Below, piece by piece: positions 1 to 7,582 of a stretch of 64,000 nt of DNA. How positions within the stretch are numbered: position 1 is the stretch's first letter; every line of letters begins with the position of its first letter. Below the pieces are notes generated by a model. It saw only the letters and a program-made list of their open reading frames with translations, did no database searches and had not been told where the DNA came from. Source of the DNA: Shewanella psychropiezotolerans (GTDB lineage: Bacteria; Pseudomonadota; Gammaproteobacteria; Enterobacterales; Shewanellaceae); assembly GCF_007197555.1 (NCBI RefSeq), contig NZ_CP041614.1, forward strand, positions 434,001 to 498,000. The letters are read 5' to 3'. A program made the position numbers and the translations under genes.

Positions 1-1
1 A

Positions 2-94
2 GAGGGGATGACTACTATCGAAGAGGTAGCCAAGCTAGTCGAAGATGTGACCGAGTCTCAAATTCCATTGTCGGTAGATATGGTTAATCAATAG
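2..94 (+). CDS. mshE: MshE, C-terminal end (partial)
   Basis: Only the last 30 codons are in the window, in frame from base 2 to a TAG at 92-94. The peptide contains the run GMTTIEEVAKLVEDV, the usual C-terminal end of GspE/PilB-type secretion ATPases (a G-[IM]-TT-[IL]-EEV motif). Its position directly upstream of the MshG membrane platform gene fits MshE, the assembly ATPase of the MSHA pilus. Family identity rests on this short tail and on gene order. Confidence 0.8.
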   Translation, partial: EGMTTIEEVAKLVEDVTESQIPLSVDMVNQ

Positions 95-265
95 TGTAAG
101 AAATGACCTGAATAATCATGATGGCAAATATTAGTGGCAGTCTTATCCGTAGTGTAAGAAATGACTTGAATAATCATGATGGCAAATATTAGTGGCAGTC
201 TTATCCGTAGTGTAAGAAATGACTTGAATAATGATGGTGGCAATTAATTAATGGCAGTCTATAAA
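92..265. repeat. 58-bp tandem repeat at the mshE-mshG junction
   Basis: Three consecutive units start at 92, 150 and 208, a period of exactly 58 bp. Each begins with TAGTGTAAGAAATGAC; the first TAG is the real mshE stop. Units 1 and 2 differ by about one base. Unit 3 diverges at its end, where it becomes the real start of mshG: the GTGGCAGTCT of units 1 and 2 corresponds to ATGGCAGTCT of the mshG start codon. The repeat therefore copies the mshE stop / mshG start junction. Confidence 0.9.
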
Positions 266-1471
266 TACCGAGGGCGTGACGCCCAGGGACAACAAGTTAC
301 AGGAGTGGTTGATGCCACCTCTGAGAGTGCTGCTGCAGATCAGCTAATGTCTCGCTCGGTTATTCCATTAGAGCTCACTGAGACTAAGGAGAAGCAAGAC
401 TTCTCTCTGACGGAACTGTTTAAAGCTAAGGTGAGTCTCTCCGAGCTACAGATTTTTAGCAGACAGATGTATTCTTTAACCCGTTCCGGCATTCCTATTT
501 TGCGCGCCATCGCTGGCCTGTCAGAAACGACCCATTCTCAACGTATGCGTGATGCCCTCGATGATATTTCTGAGCAGTTAACTGCCGGGCGGCCCTTGTC
601 ATCGGCAATGAATCATCATCAGGATGTGTTCGATGCGCTGTTTGTCTCCATGGTTCATGTAGGGGAGAACACAGGTAAACTCGAAGATGCTTTTATGCAG
701 TTAGCGGGTTATATCGAACGTGAGCAGGAGACCCGGCGCCGGATTAAGGCCGCGATGCGTTATCCAATATTTGTCTTGATTGCCATCACCATAGCTATGG
801 TGATCTTGAACATCATGGTGATCCCCAAATTTGCCGATATGTTTTCTCGTTTCGGTGCAGAGTTACCTTGGGCAACTAAGCTATTAATCGGTACATCTAG
901 CCTATTTGTAAACTATTGGCCGGCCATGCTGGTTGGTGCCATAGGGGCATTTATCGGTATTCGCTACTGGCACAATTCTGAGAAAGGTGAGAAACAATGG
1001 GATAGGTGGAAGCTACATATTCCCGCCGTAGGTAGCATTATTGAGCGTTCTACCTTATCCCGGTATTGTCGTAGTTTTTCCATGATGCTCAGTGCCGGAG
1101 TCCCCATGACGCAGGCGTTAAGCCTGGTTGCCGATGCCGTAGATAACGCCTACATGCACGATCGAATTGTTGCCATGCGCCGGGGCATAGAATCCGGTGA
1201 TTCTATGCTACGGGTATCGAATCATAGCGAATTGTTTACTCCTCTTGTGCTACAGATGGTTGCAGTCGGCGAAGAAACAGGTCAGATAGATCAGTTGCTT
1301 AACGACGCCGCAGACTTTTATGAGGGTGAAGTGGATTACGACCTTAAAAATCTCACCGCTAAACTTGAACCTATCTTAATTGGCTTCGTCGCGGGCATCG
1401 TATTGATATTGGCACTAGGTATATATCTTCCCATGTGGGATATGCTCAATGTGGTCAAAGGTGGAAGGTAA
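251..1471 (+). CDS. mshG: MSHA biogenesis inner-membrane platform protein MshG
   Basis: The 406-residue product is a GspF/PilC-type polytopic inner-membrane protein on which the MSHA pilus is assembled, coupled to the MshE ATPase. It has two homologous cytoplasmic helical T2SSF domains (about 65-190 and 270-395). The paired signatures VGENTGKLEDAF (about 137) and VGEETGQID mark the same point in each repeat. Membrane segments lie near 171-192, 215-237 and 372-397. The length is normal for the family. The ATG at 251 sits in the last unit of a 58-bp tandem repeat and has no strong ribosome-binding site; the N-terminus MAVYKYRGRD matches the usual start of the family. The 3' end is echoed four times downstream. 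Confidence 0.95.
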   Translation: MAVYKYRGRDAQGQQVTGVVDATSESAAADQLMSRSVIPLELTETKEKQDFSLTELFKAKVSLSELQIFSRQMYSLTRSGIPILRAIAGLSETTHSQRMRDALDDISEQLTAGRPLSSAMNHHQDVFDALFVSMVHVGENTGKLEDAFMQLAGYIEREQETRRRIKAAMRYPIFVLIAITIAMVILNIMVIPKFADMFSRFGAELPWATKLLIGTSSLFVNYWPAMLVGAIGAFIGIRYWHNSEKGEKQWDRWKLHIPAVGSIIERSTLSRYCRSFSMMLSAGVPMTQALSLVADAVDNAYMHDRIVAMRRGIESGDSMLRVSNHSELFTPLVLQMVAVGEETGQIDQLLNDAADFYEGEVDYDLKNLTAKLEPILIGFVAGIVLILALGIYLPMWDMLNVVKGGR

Positions 1472-1484
1472 ACTTTGGGCTAGC

Positions 1485-1780
1485 AGGTATATATCTAACC
1501 ATATGGTGGGATATGGTCAACGTGGTCAAAGGCGGAAGGTAACTTCTGTTGCTAGTTTAAACCGGTATATACCTAGCTTTTTATGATGGGACATGCTCAG
1601 TGTGGTCAAAGGTGGAGGGTAACTTCTGTTGCTAGTTTAAAGCAGGTATATATCTAGCCATATGGTGGAATATGCTCAGTGTGGTCAAAGGTGGAAGGTA
1701 GATTTTGTTGCCAGTTTAAAGCAGGTATTTACCTAGCTCTTTGGCGGGTTATGTTCAACGTGGTAAAAGGCGGGAAGTAG
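1485..1780 (+). repeat. four decayed copies of the mshG 3' end
   Basis: The last ~65 bp of mshG (from AGGTATATATC at 1417, encoding the C-terminal GIYLPMWDMLNVVKGGR) recurs at about 1485, 1563, 1644 and 1723, with spacings of 68, 78, 81 and 79 bp. Each copy keeps GTGGTCAAAGG or a close variant followed by GGAAGGTA or a variant, and most are joined by CTTCTGTTGCTAGTTTAAA-like linkers. The copies fill nearly the whole 350-bp gap between mshG and mshF. They are not in one open frame and look non-coding. Confidence 0.92.
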
Positions 1781-1821
1781 ATGAAATTAGATAATTGTCT
1801 GGATAAGGCAGGAAAAACCTA

Positions 1822-2340
1822 ATGCTAAGCCAGCAGAAAGCCGATGGAGAGTTATTGGAACTATATGGCAAGATGATAGCAATTGTCTTGTTGCTCGCCT
1901 TACTAGGCGTATTAGGTTTTAGGTATTTTGGTTCGGTGAATAATATAGCTGCTCAGGGCTTGCGGATCGATCATACTCGTTTTTTAAATGTGTTGGGTAT
2001 GATCAAGGCACAATGGTTAGCTCAAGGTCGACCCAAAGAGATGAGGCTGGATTGGGATACTGGTAGCGTAATAAGCGTTAATAATCAGGTGACTGAATTG
2101 GAAGAGATGAATCTTGTTAAAATGAGCTCAGGAGGCTGGCCATTACCTAATAAGTTGGATTCTGCAGGTTGTGAACAACTTTGGTATCGCTTACTAGGTT
2201 TGGATACCGCGTCACAACAAGTTGTATCTTCGCTTAGTCAGGGGGGAGATGTTTGTAGCTACGTTGCTAACAACTTGGATCGTCTTGGTTATCAGCTGAC
2301 AACCGGGCGCGTAATTTTTTTGACGAATGACAAAGAATAG
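1822..2340 (+). CDS. mshF: MSHA biogenesis protein MshF
   Basis: The 172-residue protein has a short cytoplasmic N-terminus, one membrane segment near residues 18-35 and a soluble, probably periplasmic, remainder. This fits MshF, a minor membrane component encoded between mshG and mshB in MSHA operons. It shows no type III signal-peptide motif, so it is not processed as a pilin. AGGAAAAAC lies just before the ATG at 1822. Its role is poorly defined in the family; the name rests mainly on position, size and topology. Confidence 0.8.
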   Translation: MLSQQKADGELLELYGKMIAIVLLLALLGVLGFRYFGSVNNIAAQGLRIDHTRFLNVLGMIKAQWLAQGRPKEMRLDWDTGSVISVNNQVTELEEMNLVKMSSGGWPLPNKLDSAGCEQLWYRLLGLDTASQQVVSSLSQGGDVCSYVANNLDRLGYQLTTGRVIFLTNDKE

Positions 2341-2482
2341 AGAAAATAGAGTCGTTTCATAGGTTTCTAAAATTCACCGAACTGTTAGAATTGTAAAATA
2401 TGCTATGGGGGCTTATATGGATAAGCAGGTCAGTTATCAAATGAGAATTCAAATGAAAGAGCAATGTAATAAAGGGCTAACT

Positions 2483-3094
2483 ATGACTAACTCTCGAAGC
2501 CGTCAGCAAGGTTTCTCTTTAATAGAGCTTGTGATTGTAATAGTGATCCTCGGTTTGCTCGCCGCAACCGCTATCCCACGTTTTCTCAATGTCACTGATG
2601 ACGCTGAAGATGCCAGTTTAGATGGTGTTGCTGGTGGTCTTGCTACCGCTGTCGGTTTTGTGCGTGCGCAGTGGGAAGTCGATGGTCGTAATAACAATAC
2701 GGTGATCTTAGATGGCACGAGTGTGTCTCTTGATACACGTTTTGGTTTCCCTACAGGAACTGGTGCCAATGGCACAGACGTAACGGCTATGAATGATAAT
2801 CGTTGTCAGCAAGTGTTTAACAGCATTCTTCAGAGTGCACCGCGAAATGTACAATACACAGATGATGCCCGTAATCAGCGTTACACAGTACGCTTCTTAG
2901 ACGGAGTCGGTGGAAATGCAATAGATCTTAATGGTGATACTGTAAATAGTATCGATTTATGTGTTTATCATCAGGTCGCTTCTTTAGCGTTAGATCAATC
3001 AACTGGGGTTGCAACACCCACTCCCGATTTGAATGTGGGTAAAGGGATCACCTATAACCCAGGTACGGGCACGGTAGTTAGTTTTACTAACTAA
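2483..3094 (+). CDS. mshB: MSHA minor pilin MshB
   Basis: This is a type IV pilin-like protein with leader MTNSRSRQQG followed by FSLIELVIVIVILG, giving prepilin peptidase cleavage between G10 and F11, Glu at +5 and a long hydrophobic helix. The frame is open upstream to 2405 with several in-frame ATGs, but those starts would give leaders of 32 or more residues. I chose 2483 because it yields a normal short leader and AAAGGG lies just upstream. The mature protein has two cysteines, one near the C-terminal third (a CQQVF segment and an LCVYH segment). It precedes the mshA genes, the usual mshB position. Confidence 0.88.
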   Translation: MTNSRSRQQGFSLIELVIVIVILGLLAATAIPRFLNVTDDAEDASLDGVAGGLATAVGFVRAQWEVDGRNNNTVILDGTSVSLDTRFGFPTGTGANGTDVTAMNDNRCQQVFNSILQSAPRNVQYTDDARNQRYTVRFLDGVGGNAIDLNGDTVNSIDLCVYHQVASLALDQSTGVATPTPDLNVGKGITYNPGTGTVVSFTN

Positions 3095-3192
3095 AATTAG
3101 TATGTAGCTCTTGATGGCTAAAGAGCTAATTTAAGAATTAATGTTCGCTGCTGAAAGTGGCGATTAAAAGAGTAGGAAAAGGTAGTAGATAG

Positions 3193-3738
3193 ATGAAAAA
3201 ACAAAATGGTTTTACGCTAATCGAATTAGTGGTCGTTATTATCATCTTAGGTATTCTTGCTGTAACAGCTGCACCTAAGTTTATTAACTTACAAGGTGAT
3301 GCACGTGAATCTTCACTACAAGGTATGAAGGGAGCCATTCAGGGGGCAAACAGTTTAGTTTTTTCTAAAGCTGCTATTTCTGGTGGTGAGAAGAGAGCTA
3401 AGGCATATTGGACTGGTGATGCTACGGATTCAGCAGATGAAAAGGGAGGAGTTGATATCGGTACAGGTACCAAGGCAAAAACTAACTTTGGTTATCTGCA
3501 AGGCTTACAAGCGGAACTTGAAAATGCAATAGATGTAGATTTTAACATCGGGACTTCTGCAACGGATCCTACAATTGCGACAGATAATAATGCTGATTGG
3601 ATTATTTTTGTTGATTCAGGCGTTGCAACTATTTGGCAGACAGGGGCTCCAGCGACCTGTAGATTCAACTATACAGAGTCTACAGCTGAAGGGGCTATTC
3701 CTCAATTCTCAGCTATGCCAGAAGCTTCAAGCTGTTAA
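3193..3738 (+). CDS. mshA: MSHA major pilin MshA, copy 1
   Basis: The 181-residue prepilin has leader MKKQNG, mature N-terminus [16 protein letters not shown] and Glu at +5. The conserved MshA segment [22 protein letters not shown] follows, ending with a two-cysteine C-terminal disulfide region (TCRFNYTES ... SSC). The gene is the first of three tandem mshA copies; their first ~50 codons are nearly identical while the surface-exposed C-terminal halves differ strongly. AGGAAAAGG lies upstream of the ATG. In MSHA systems MshA polymerises into the fibre used for surface attachment. Which copy is the main subunit here cannot be told from sequence alone. Confidence 0.93.
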   Translation: MKKQNGFTLIELVVVIIILGILAVTAAPKFINLQGDARESSLQGMKGAIQGANSLVFSKAAISGGEKRAKAYWTGDATDSADEKGGVDIGTGTKAKTNFGYLQGLQAELENAIDVDFNIGTSATDPTIATDNNADWIIFVDSGVATIWQTGAPATCRFNYTESTAEGAIPQFSAMPEASSC

Positions 3739-3774
3739 TGTATTTTACTTATTATAAGCTAAGTGGATGATCGA

Positions 3775-4299
3775 ATGAAAAGACAAAATGGTTTTACTCT
3801 TATAGAGCTAGTCGTAGTTATTATTATCTTGGGGATCCTTGCCGTTACGGCTGCACCTAAGTTTATAAACCTTCAAAGCGATGCACGTAAGTCTACGCTA
3901 GATGGGATGAAGGGGGCTCTCCAAGGAGCTAATTCTCTTATTTTTTCAAAAGCAGCTATATCAGCTGAAGAGAAAAAAGGTTCAGCAGATGCTTCAACAA
4001 CAGGCTCGGTTGATATTGGAACGGGAACTCCTGCTGCAACAAACTATGGTTACTTACAATCAACAGCTACTCAATTAACAAATGCTATGGATCTGAGTAT
4101 CAGTAACGATGAAGATGATACTGTTGATTGGTATATTGCTGAAGGTGATGATGGCGCGAAATCTGCGCAACTTTATCAAGCTGGTTCTGCTCGTTTTGGT
4201 AACACAACAACGACGACTAATAGATGTTATGTGACTTATACACCAACAACATCAACTACAGCTGCTCCTACCTATGTAGTGACAGATGATGATTGTTAA
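3775..4299 (+). CDS. mshA: MSHA major pilin MshA, copy 2
   Basis: This is a second intact MshA-type prepilin, 174 residues from the ATG at 3775 (leader MKRQNG, then [14 protein letters not shown]). The frame opens at 3763 (MDDR...), but 3775 gives the same six-residue leader as copy 1. The first ~50 residues match copy 1 almost exactly; after the SKAAIS segment the sequence diverges and is rich in Thr, Ser and Asp, ending in a disulfide-type C-terminus (RCYVTYTP ... DDDC). It starts 36 bp after copy 1 and is followed by a strong hairpin terminator, so copies 1 and 2 probably share a transcript. Confidence 0.92.
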   Translation: MKRQNGFTLIELVVVIIILGILAVTAAPKFINLQSDARKSTLDGMKGALQGANSLIFSKAAISAEEKKGSADASTTGSVDIGTGTPAATNYGYLQSTATQLTNAMDLSISNDEDDTVDWYIAEGDDGAKSAQLYQAGSARFGNTTTTTNRCYVTYTPTTSTTAAPTYVVTDDDC

Positions 4300-4316
4300 A
4301 TAGAATGTATAATCTT

Positions 4317-4343
4317 AAAGGCCTGCTAAGCAGGCCTTTTTTG
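4317..4343 (+). terminator. rho-independent terminator after mshA copy 2
   Basis: GGCCTGC-TAA-GCAGGCC forms a 7-bp GC-rich stem with a tight loop, followed by TTTTTT. It lies 18 bp after the mshA copy 2 stop and separates copies 1-2 from copy 3. Confidence 0.85.
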
Positions 4344-4527
4344 TGCCTATTGGTTTTGGCTGAATAACCTTAATCTGCTTAGCTTTTCTCTCCGCCTGAT
4401 AACCCTCTAATTTACTTCCAATAACTATCCATATCGTTTCAATGTGTTGCTTTATTGTTAACGATGGTATTATTTGACTAGAATTAATAGATATTGCATG
4501 GATGCGTAGACTAGAGGAATATGCGGT

Positions 4528-5048
4528 ATGAATAAGATTAAGCAGCAAGGTTTTACCTTAATTGAATTGGTAGTGGTGATCATTATCTTAGGTATTTTAG
4601 CGGTTACGGCAGCTCCTAAGTTTATTAATCTTCAGTCTGATGCCAGAGAATCGACCCTTAGCGGTATGCAGGCTGCACTCCAAGGAGCGAACTCCCTCGT
4701 TTTCTCGAAAGCTGCAATTGCGGGGGTTGAAACAGAAAATAATCAAGATGTTGAGCTTGCAACTGGCGTGACGATAGAGCTTGATTATGGCTATATCAAA
4801 AGCTTTGGTGCTGAGGTTACTACGATTTTGAACCTTGAAATAGCATTGGATATGCAATTTGAAGAGATAACTGCTGCCGGTACAGCAGCTACAGAAGACT
4901 GGGGGTTCGTTCAACTGGGTCTACCATTACGTTCGTACCTAAAGGCAAAACCCCAAATGGTGACTGCCGTTTAGACTATACAGAAGCATCAGAAACTAAT
5001 GATGTGATTACTTTACCTACTTATAATCTTGTTGGTACTGATTGTTAG
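4528..5048 (+). pseudogene. mshA: MSHA major pilin MshA, copy 3, frameshifted
   Basis: It starts like copies 1 and 2 (leader MNKIKQQG, then [18 protein letters not shown]) with an upstream GAGGAA. The open frame ends early at 4974 with an atypical tail. Near 4907-4912 the coding potential jumps by one base; in the other frame the protein continues TGSTITFVPKGKTPNGDC, then RLDYTEAS, and ends GTDC at the TAG at 5046-5048. That is a normal MshA C-terminus with two cysteines. Restoring one T (GTTTCA instead of GTTCA) would reconnect the frames as DWGFVSTGST. This is either a real one-base deletion or a sequence error. Confidence 0.88.
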
Positions 5049-5085
5049 ACGATAACCTTAACAATAGATTTAGTGCATAAAATTG

Positions 5086-5116
5086 AACCTCTGGCTAAAA
5101 CTGGAGGTTTTCTTGT
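5086..5116 (+). terminator. hairpin after mshA copy 3
   Basis: AACCTC (5086-5091) pairs with GAGGTT (5104-5109) across a 12-nt loop and is followed by TTCTTGTTT. It is a modest intrinsic terminator between the pilin genes and mshC. Confidence 0.6.
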
Positions 5117-5259
5117 TTATAGCTTCCAAAATAAACACTCTTTAGCAAAACACCAATTTTTAAGTCGATAGATATTATATACATATAAAATATCACAGTT
5201 TTTTGTCATACTTAGCGGTAAGTGTTTTGTGGTACCCAATTCAAACTTTCGGTATAAAG

Positions 5260-5715
5260 ATGAGAAAAAATGCGGGCTTTACTCTAGTAGAGCTAGTCAC
5301 CACTATCATGCTCATTGCCATTCTCTCTGTGGTGGTCTTGCCACGTCTAATGACTAGCTCTAGTTACAGTGCCTTTACCCTGCGTGACGAGTTTATCAGT
5401 GAGTTACGCAAAGCTCAGCTGTTGGCGATGAATAATCAAGACCGCTGTTATCGAGTCGATGTCGATGCCGACGGTTATCAGTTGCGCCGTTTTGATAATA
5501 ATACCTGTACCGGAACCAGCCGCACGGAAGCTAAACAAGCATTTTCGGGAGGTGCTAGCTTGATGCGCGCCTCAGATGACAATAACACCTTCAATGTTAG
5601 CTTTAATATCTCTGGCATCTCTAATATGGGGTGTAGTGGCACATGTATCAATGTTATTGCCGACGAGACCTTGACCATCAATATCGAGAGTCAGGGGTAT
5701 ATTCATGGGCGTTAA
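5260..5715 (+). CDS. mshC: MSHA minor pilin MshC
   Basis: The 151-residue minor prepilin has leader MRKNAG, then FTLVELVTTIMLIAIL with Glu at +5. The frame is open from 5203, but that start would put 25 residues before the cleavage site, so 5260 is preferred. The soluble part has a D-ryD-like pilin segment (RCYRVDVDADGYQLRRF) and a CSGTC pair near the C-terminus, a plausible disulfide. The position between mshA and mshD is the standard one for MshC. The mshD start lies 11 nt inside its 3' end. Confidence 0.88.
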   Translation: MRKNAGFTLVELVTTIMLIAILSVVVLPRLMTSSSYSAFTLRDEFISELRKAQLLAMNNQDRCYRVDVDADGYQLRRFDNNTCTGTSRTEAKQAFSGGASLMRASDDNNTFNVSFNISGISNMGCSGTCINVIADETLTINIESQGYIHGR

Positions 5716-6283
5716 CTCTTTTATGAAATTATCAAAACTTTCAGCACCATCTTATAAGTCTAAAGGGTTTACTTTAATCGAGCTGGTTGTTGGCATTGTA
5801 GTATTGAGCATCGCCTTAGTCTTGCTAACCAGTATGTTATTCCCTCAAGCCGATCGTGCTGCAGAGACCTTGCACAGGGTGCGCTCCGCCGAGCTGGCTC
5901 ACTCTATTCTTAATGAGATTTGGAGCAAACGTTATGATCAAAACACCAATGCCAATGGCGGCGTACCCGCTTGTGGTGCGGCTGTAAGGCCTGTGCTAGG
6001 TTTACCCGCAGGGCTTGCGTGCACGCTTGCTGCCAATTTGGGGCCTGATCCCGGAGAGAACCGAAACAACTTTAATGATGTTGACGATTATCATGGCTTA
6101 ACCCAAGCGAGTTTAATGCTTAACTCGGTTAATACCTATGGCAGTGAATATCCTAATTATCAGCTTAACGTAACAGTTGCTTATCCTAATGCTTCCGATA
6201 TGGATACCAAGATAATCACCATAGCCGTGACTACGCCGAATAATGAGGTGATAATTTACAATGCGGTTCGGAGTAATTACTGA
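5705..6283 (+). CDS. mshD: MSHA minor pilin MshD
   Basis: The 192-residue protein has a longer leader ending SYKSKG before [20 protein letters not shown], a normal type III signal with Glu at +5. The ATG at 5705 has AGGGG at good distance and overlaps mshC by 11 nt. A second ATG at 5723 would shorten the leader to 15 residues but lacks a clear ribosome-binding site. It overlaps mshO by one base. MshD is one of the minor pilins expected to prime or cap the fibre, by analogy with type II secretion pseudopilins. Confidence 0.88.
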   Translation: MGVNSFMKLSKLSAPSYKSKGFTLIELVVGIVVLSIALVLLTSMLFPQADRAAETLHRVRSAELAHSILNEIWSKRYDQNTNANGGVPACGAAVRPVLGLPAGLACTLAANLGPDPGENRNNFNDVDDYHGLTQASLMLNSVNTYGSEYPNYQLNVTVAYPNASDMDTKIITIAVTTPNNEVIIYNAVRSNY

Positions 6284-7116
6284 TGCGTTCTTTAAGGAGA
6301 TCTAAGTCATCTGGGTTTACACTAGTTGAGATGGTGATGGTGATCATTATCCTTGGTGTTATGGTGCTTGGAATCAGTAGTTTTGTCATCCTAGGTACAC
6401 GCATCTTCGTAGAGTCGACCTCAGTCGATCAGGTGCTTAGTCAGAGTCGCTTTGTTATGGAACGTATGACTCGTGAACTTCGCAATGCAGTACCGAATAG
6501 TCTACGTGTAACTATTAATCCAGCAACGTTTCAATGTATCGAATTCGTGCCGATTCAGGCCAGTGCTTCATATCTGGATATCCCCATTTCTCCTGGCGCT
6601 GCTAGTGAGACCGGGATAGTAATGACACCATCTCAAGGTATTAATGCTACTCATCGAATGCTGGTTTATCCTTTACAGCCTGGGCATATCTACTCTGCTA
6701 CACCTACAGGGGCGCAAAGCCGCTTGCTTGATATCACTAGTTTTGTTCCAGATATTGCTCCAAATACGGGAACCGTCACTTTCGACCGTTTAGTGCGTTT
6801 TAGTGAGGCCTCGCCACGAAGTCGTTACTTTTTGGTGGATAATGCGGTGAGTTACTGCTTTTTTGTCAATGGCGATATCAGACGTTACCAAGGTTATAAT
6901 ATGTTTAATGCGACTCAGCCAACTCCTGTTCAAATGGGAGGCGACGCTAGTAGTGCATTAATGGCGGAGAATGTAGTGATAAATGGTGCTTGGCCTATTT
7001 CCTATACCCCAGGTACCTTAGCTAACAGCGCGGTGGTGCAGTTAACACCGCAGTTTGAGGTCAATGGTCAAGCGTTCCAATATCAACATCAAGTGCAGGT
7101 GGTCAATGTCCCCTAA
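6283..7116 (+). CDS. mshO: MSHA minor pilin-like protein MshO
   Basis: The 277-residue prepilin-like protein has leader MRSLRRSKSSG, then FTLVEMVMVIIILGVMVLG, followed by a conserved R-F-V-M-E-R-M-T-R-E-L-R-N-A-V-P segment (about 65-80) typical of MshO/GspJ-like minor pilins. Start and stop overlap as TGATG with mshD, indicating translational coupling. It carries two Cys in the body. The next gene, mshP, begins 11 nt before its stop. It probably forms part of the tip complex with MshP and MshQ (inference from operon order). Confidence 0.88.
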   Translation: MRSLRRSKSSGFTLVEMVMVIIILGVMVLGISSFVILGTRIFVESTSVDQVLSQSRFVMERMTRELRNAVPNSLRVTINPATFQCIEFVPIQASASYLDIPISPGAASETGIVMTPSQGINATHRMLVYPLQPGHIYSATPTGAQSRLLDITSFVPDIAPNTGTVTFDRLVRFSEASPRSRYFLVDNAVSYCFFVNGDIRRYQGYNMFNATQPTPVQMGGDASSALMAENVVINGAWPISYTPGTLANSAVVQLTPQFEVNGQAFQYQHQVQVVNVP

Positions 7117-7582
7117 TATGAATCGACGTACTCAAATATCATTTCAAGGGTTTGCAACTACTAGTCCAGCTAAGCAGCAGGGCAGTGCCTTGGTGATTGG
7201 TATTTTTGTGATTACTGTGATGTTTTTAATGGCGTCAGCTTTGATTAATGTTCTTGAGGATGCCGATGAACAGGTAAATCTGGAAGTATGGGGAACCCGC
7301 GCGTTAGCGGCGGCTAACTCAGGCGCAGATAGTGCCCTTGCACAACTGTTCCCTTTAGATGCATCTACTGCAATTTGTGCTGCTACCAGTGACTGGGCGG
7401 TACCGGATGTGCCGGGTTTTCATGCCTGTAGAGTCGCTTTGACCTGTAACGCTATGCTAGTAGATACGGTAAATCACTATCGGATAACCAGTAGCGCAAC
7501 CTGTGAAACAGGAGATTGTGACAATGATAATGGCAACTGTTTGAGAGTAAACCGCCAGGTGGAGGTAGAAGCCCGTGATTAA
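7106..7582 (+). CDS. mshP: MSHA biogenesis protein MshP
   Basis: Translation most likely starts at the ATG at 7106, preceded by AGGTGG and overlapping mshO by 11 nt; the frame is open further upstream only inside mshO. The 158-residue product has a type IV pilin/PilX-like N-terminus (KQQG, then SALVIGIFVITVMFLMASALI) without the canonical Phe+1. There is a Glu later in the helix region (LEDADEQ), as in MshP/GspK-like proteins. Six cysteines lie in the C-terminal half. Overlaps on both sides show tight coupling with mshO and mshQ. Confidence 0.85.
   Translation: MSPNMNRRTQISFQGFATTSPAKQQGSALVIGIFVITVMFLMASALINVLEDADEQVNLEVWGTRALAAANSGADSALAQLFPLDASTAICAATSDWAVPDVPGFHACRVALTCNAMLVDTVNHYRITSSATCETGDCDNDNGNCLRVNRQVEVEARD

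Noticed and set aside
2503..2775. Minus-strand ORF inside mshB
   Set aside because: It is the reverse shadow of the pilin gene; no ribosome-binding site and a low-complexity product.
3575..3757. Short plus-strand ORF at the 3' end of mshA copy 1
   Set aside because: It overlaps a well supported pilin frame and has no start site or recognisable product.
4597..4914. Minus-strand ORF across mshA copy 3
   Set aside because: The opposite strand carries a clear MshA; the minus-strand product has no motif.
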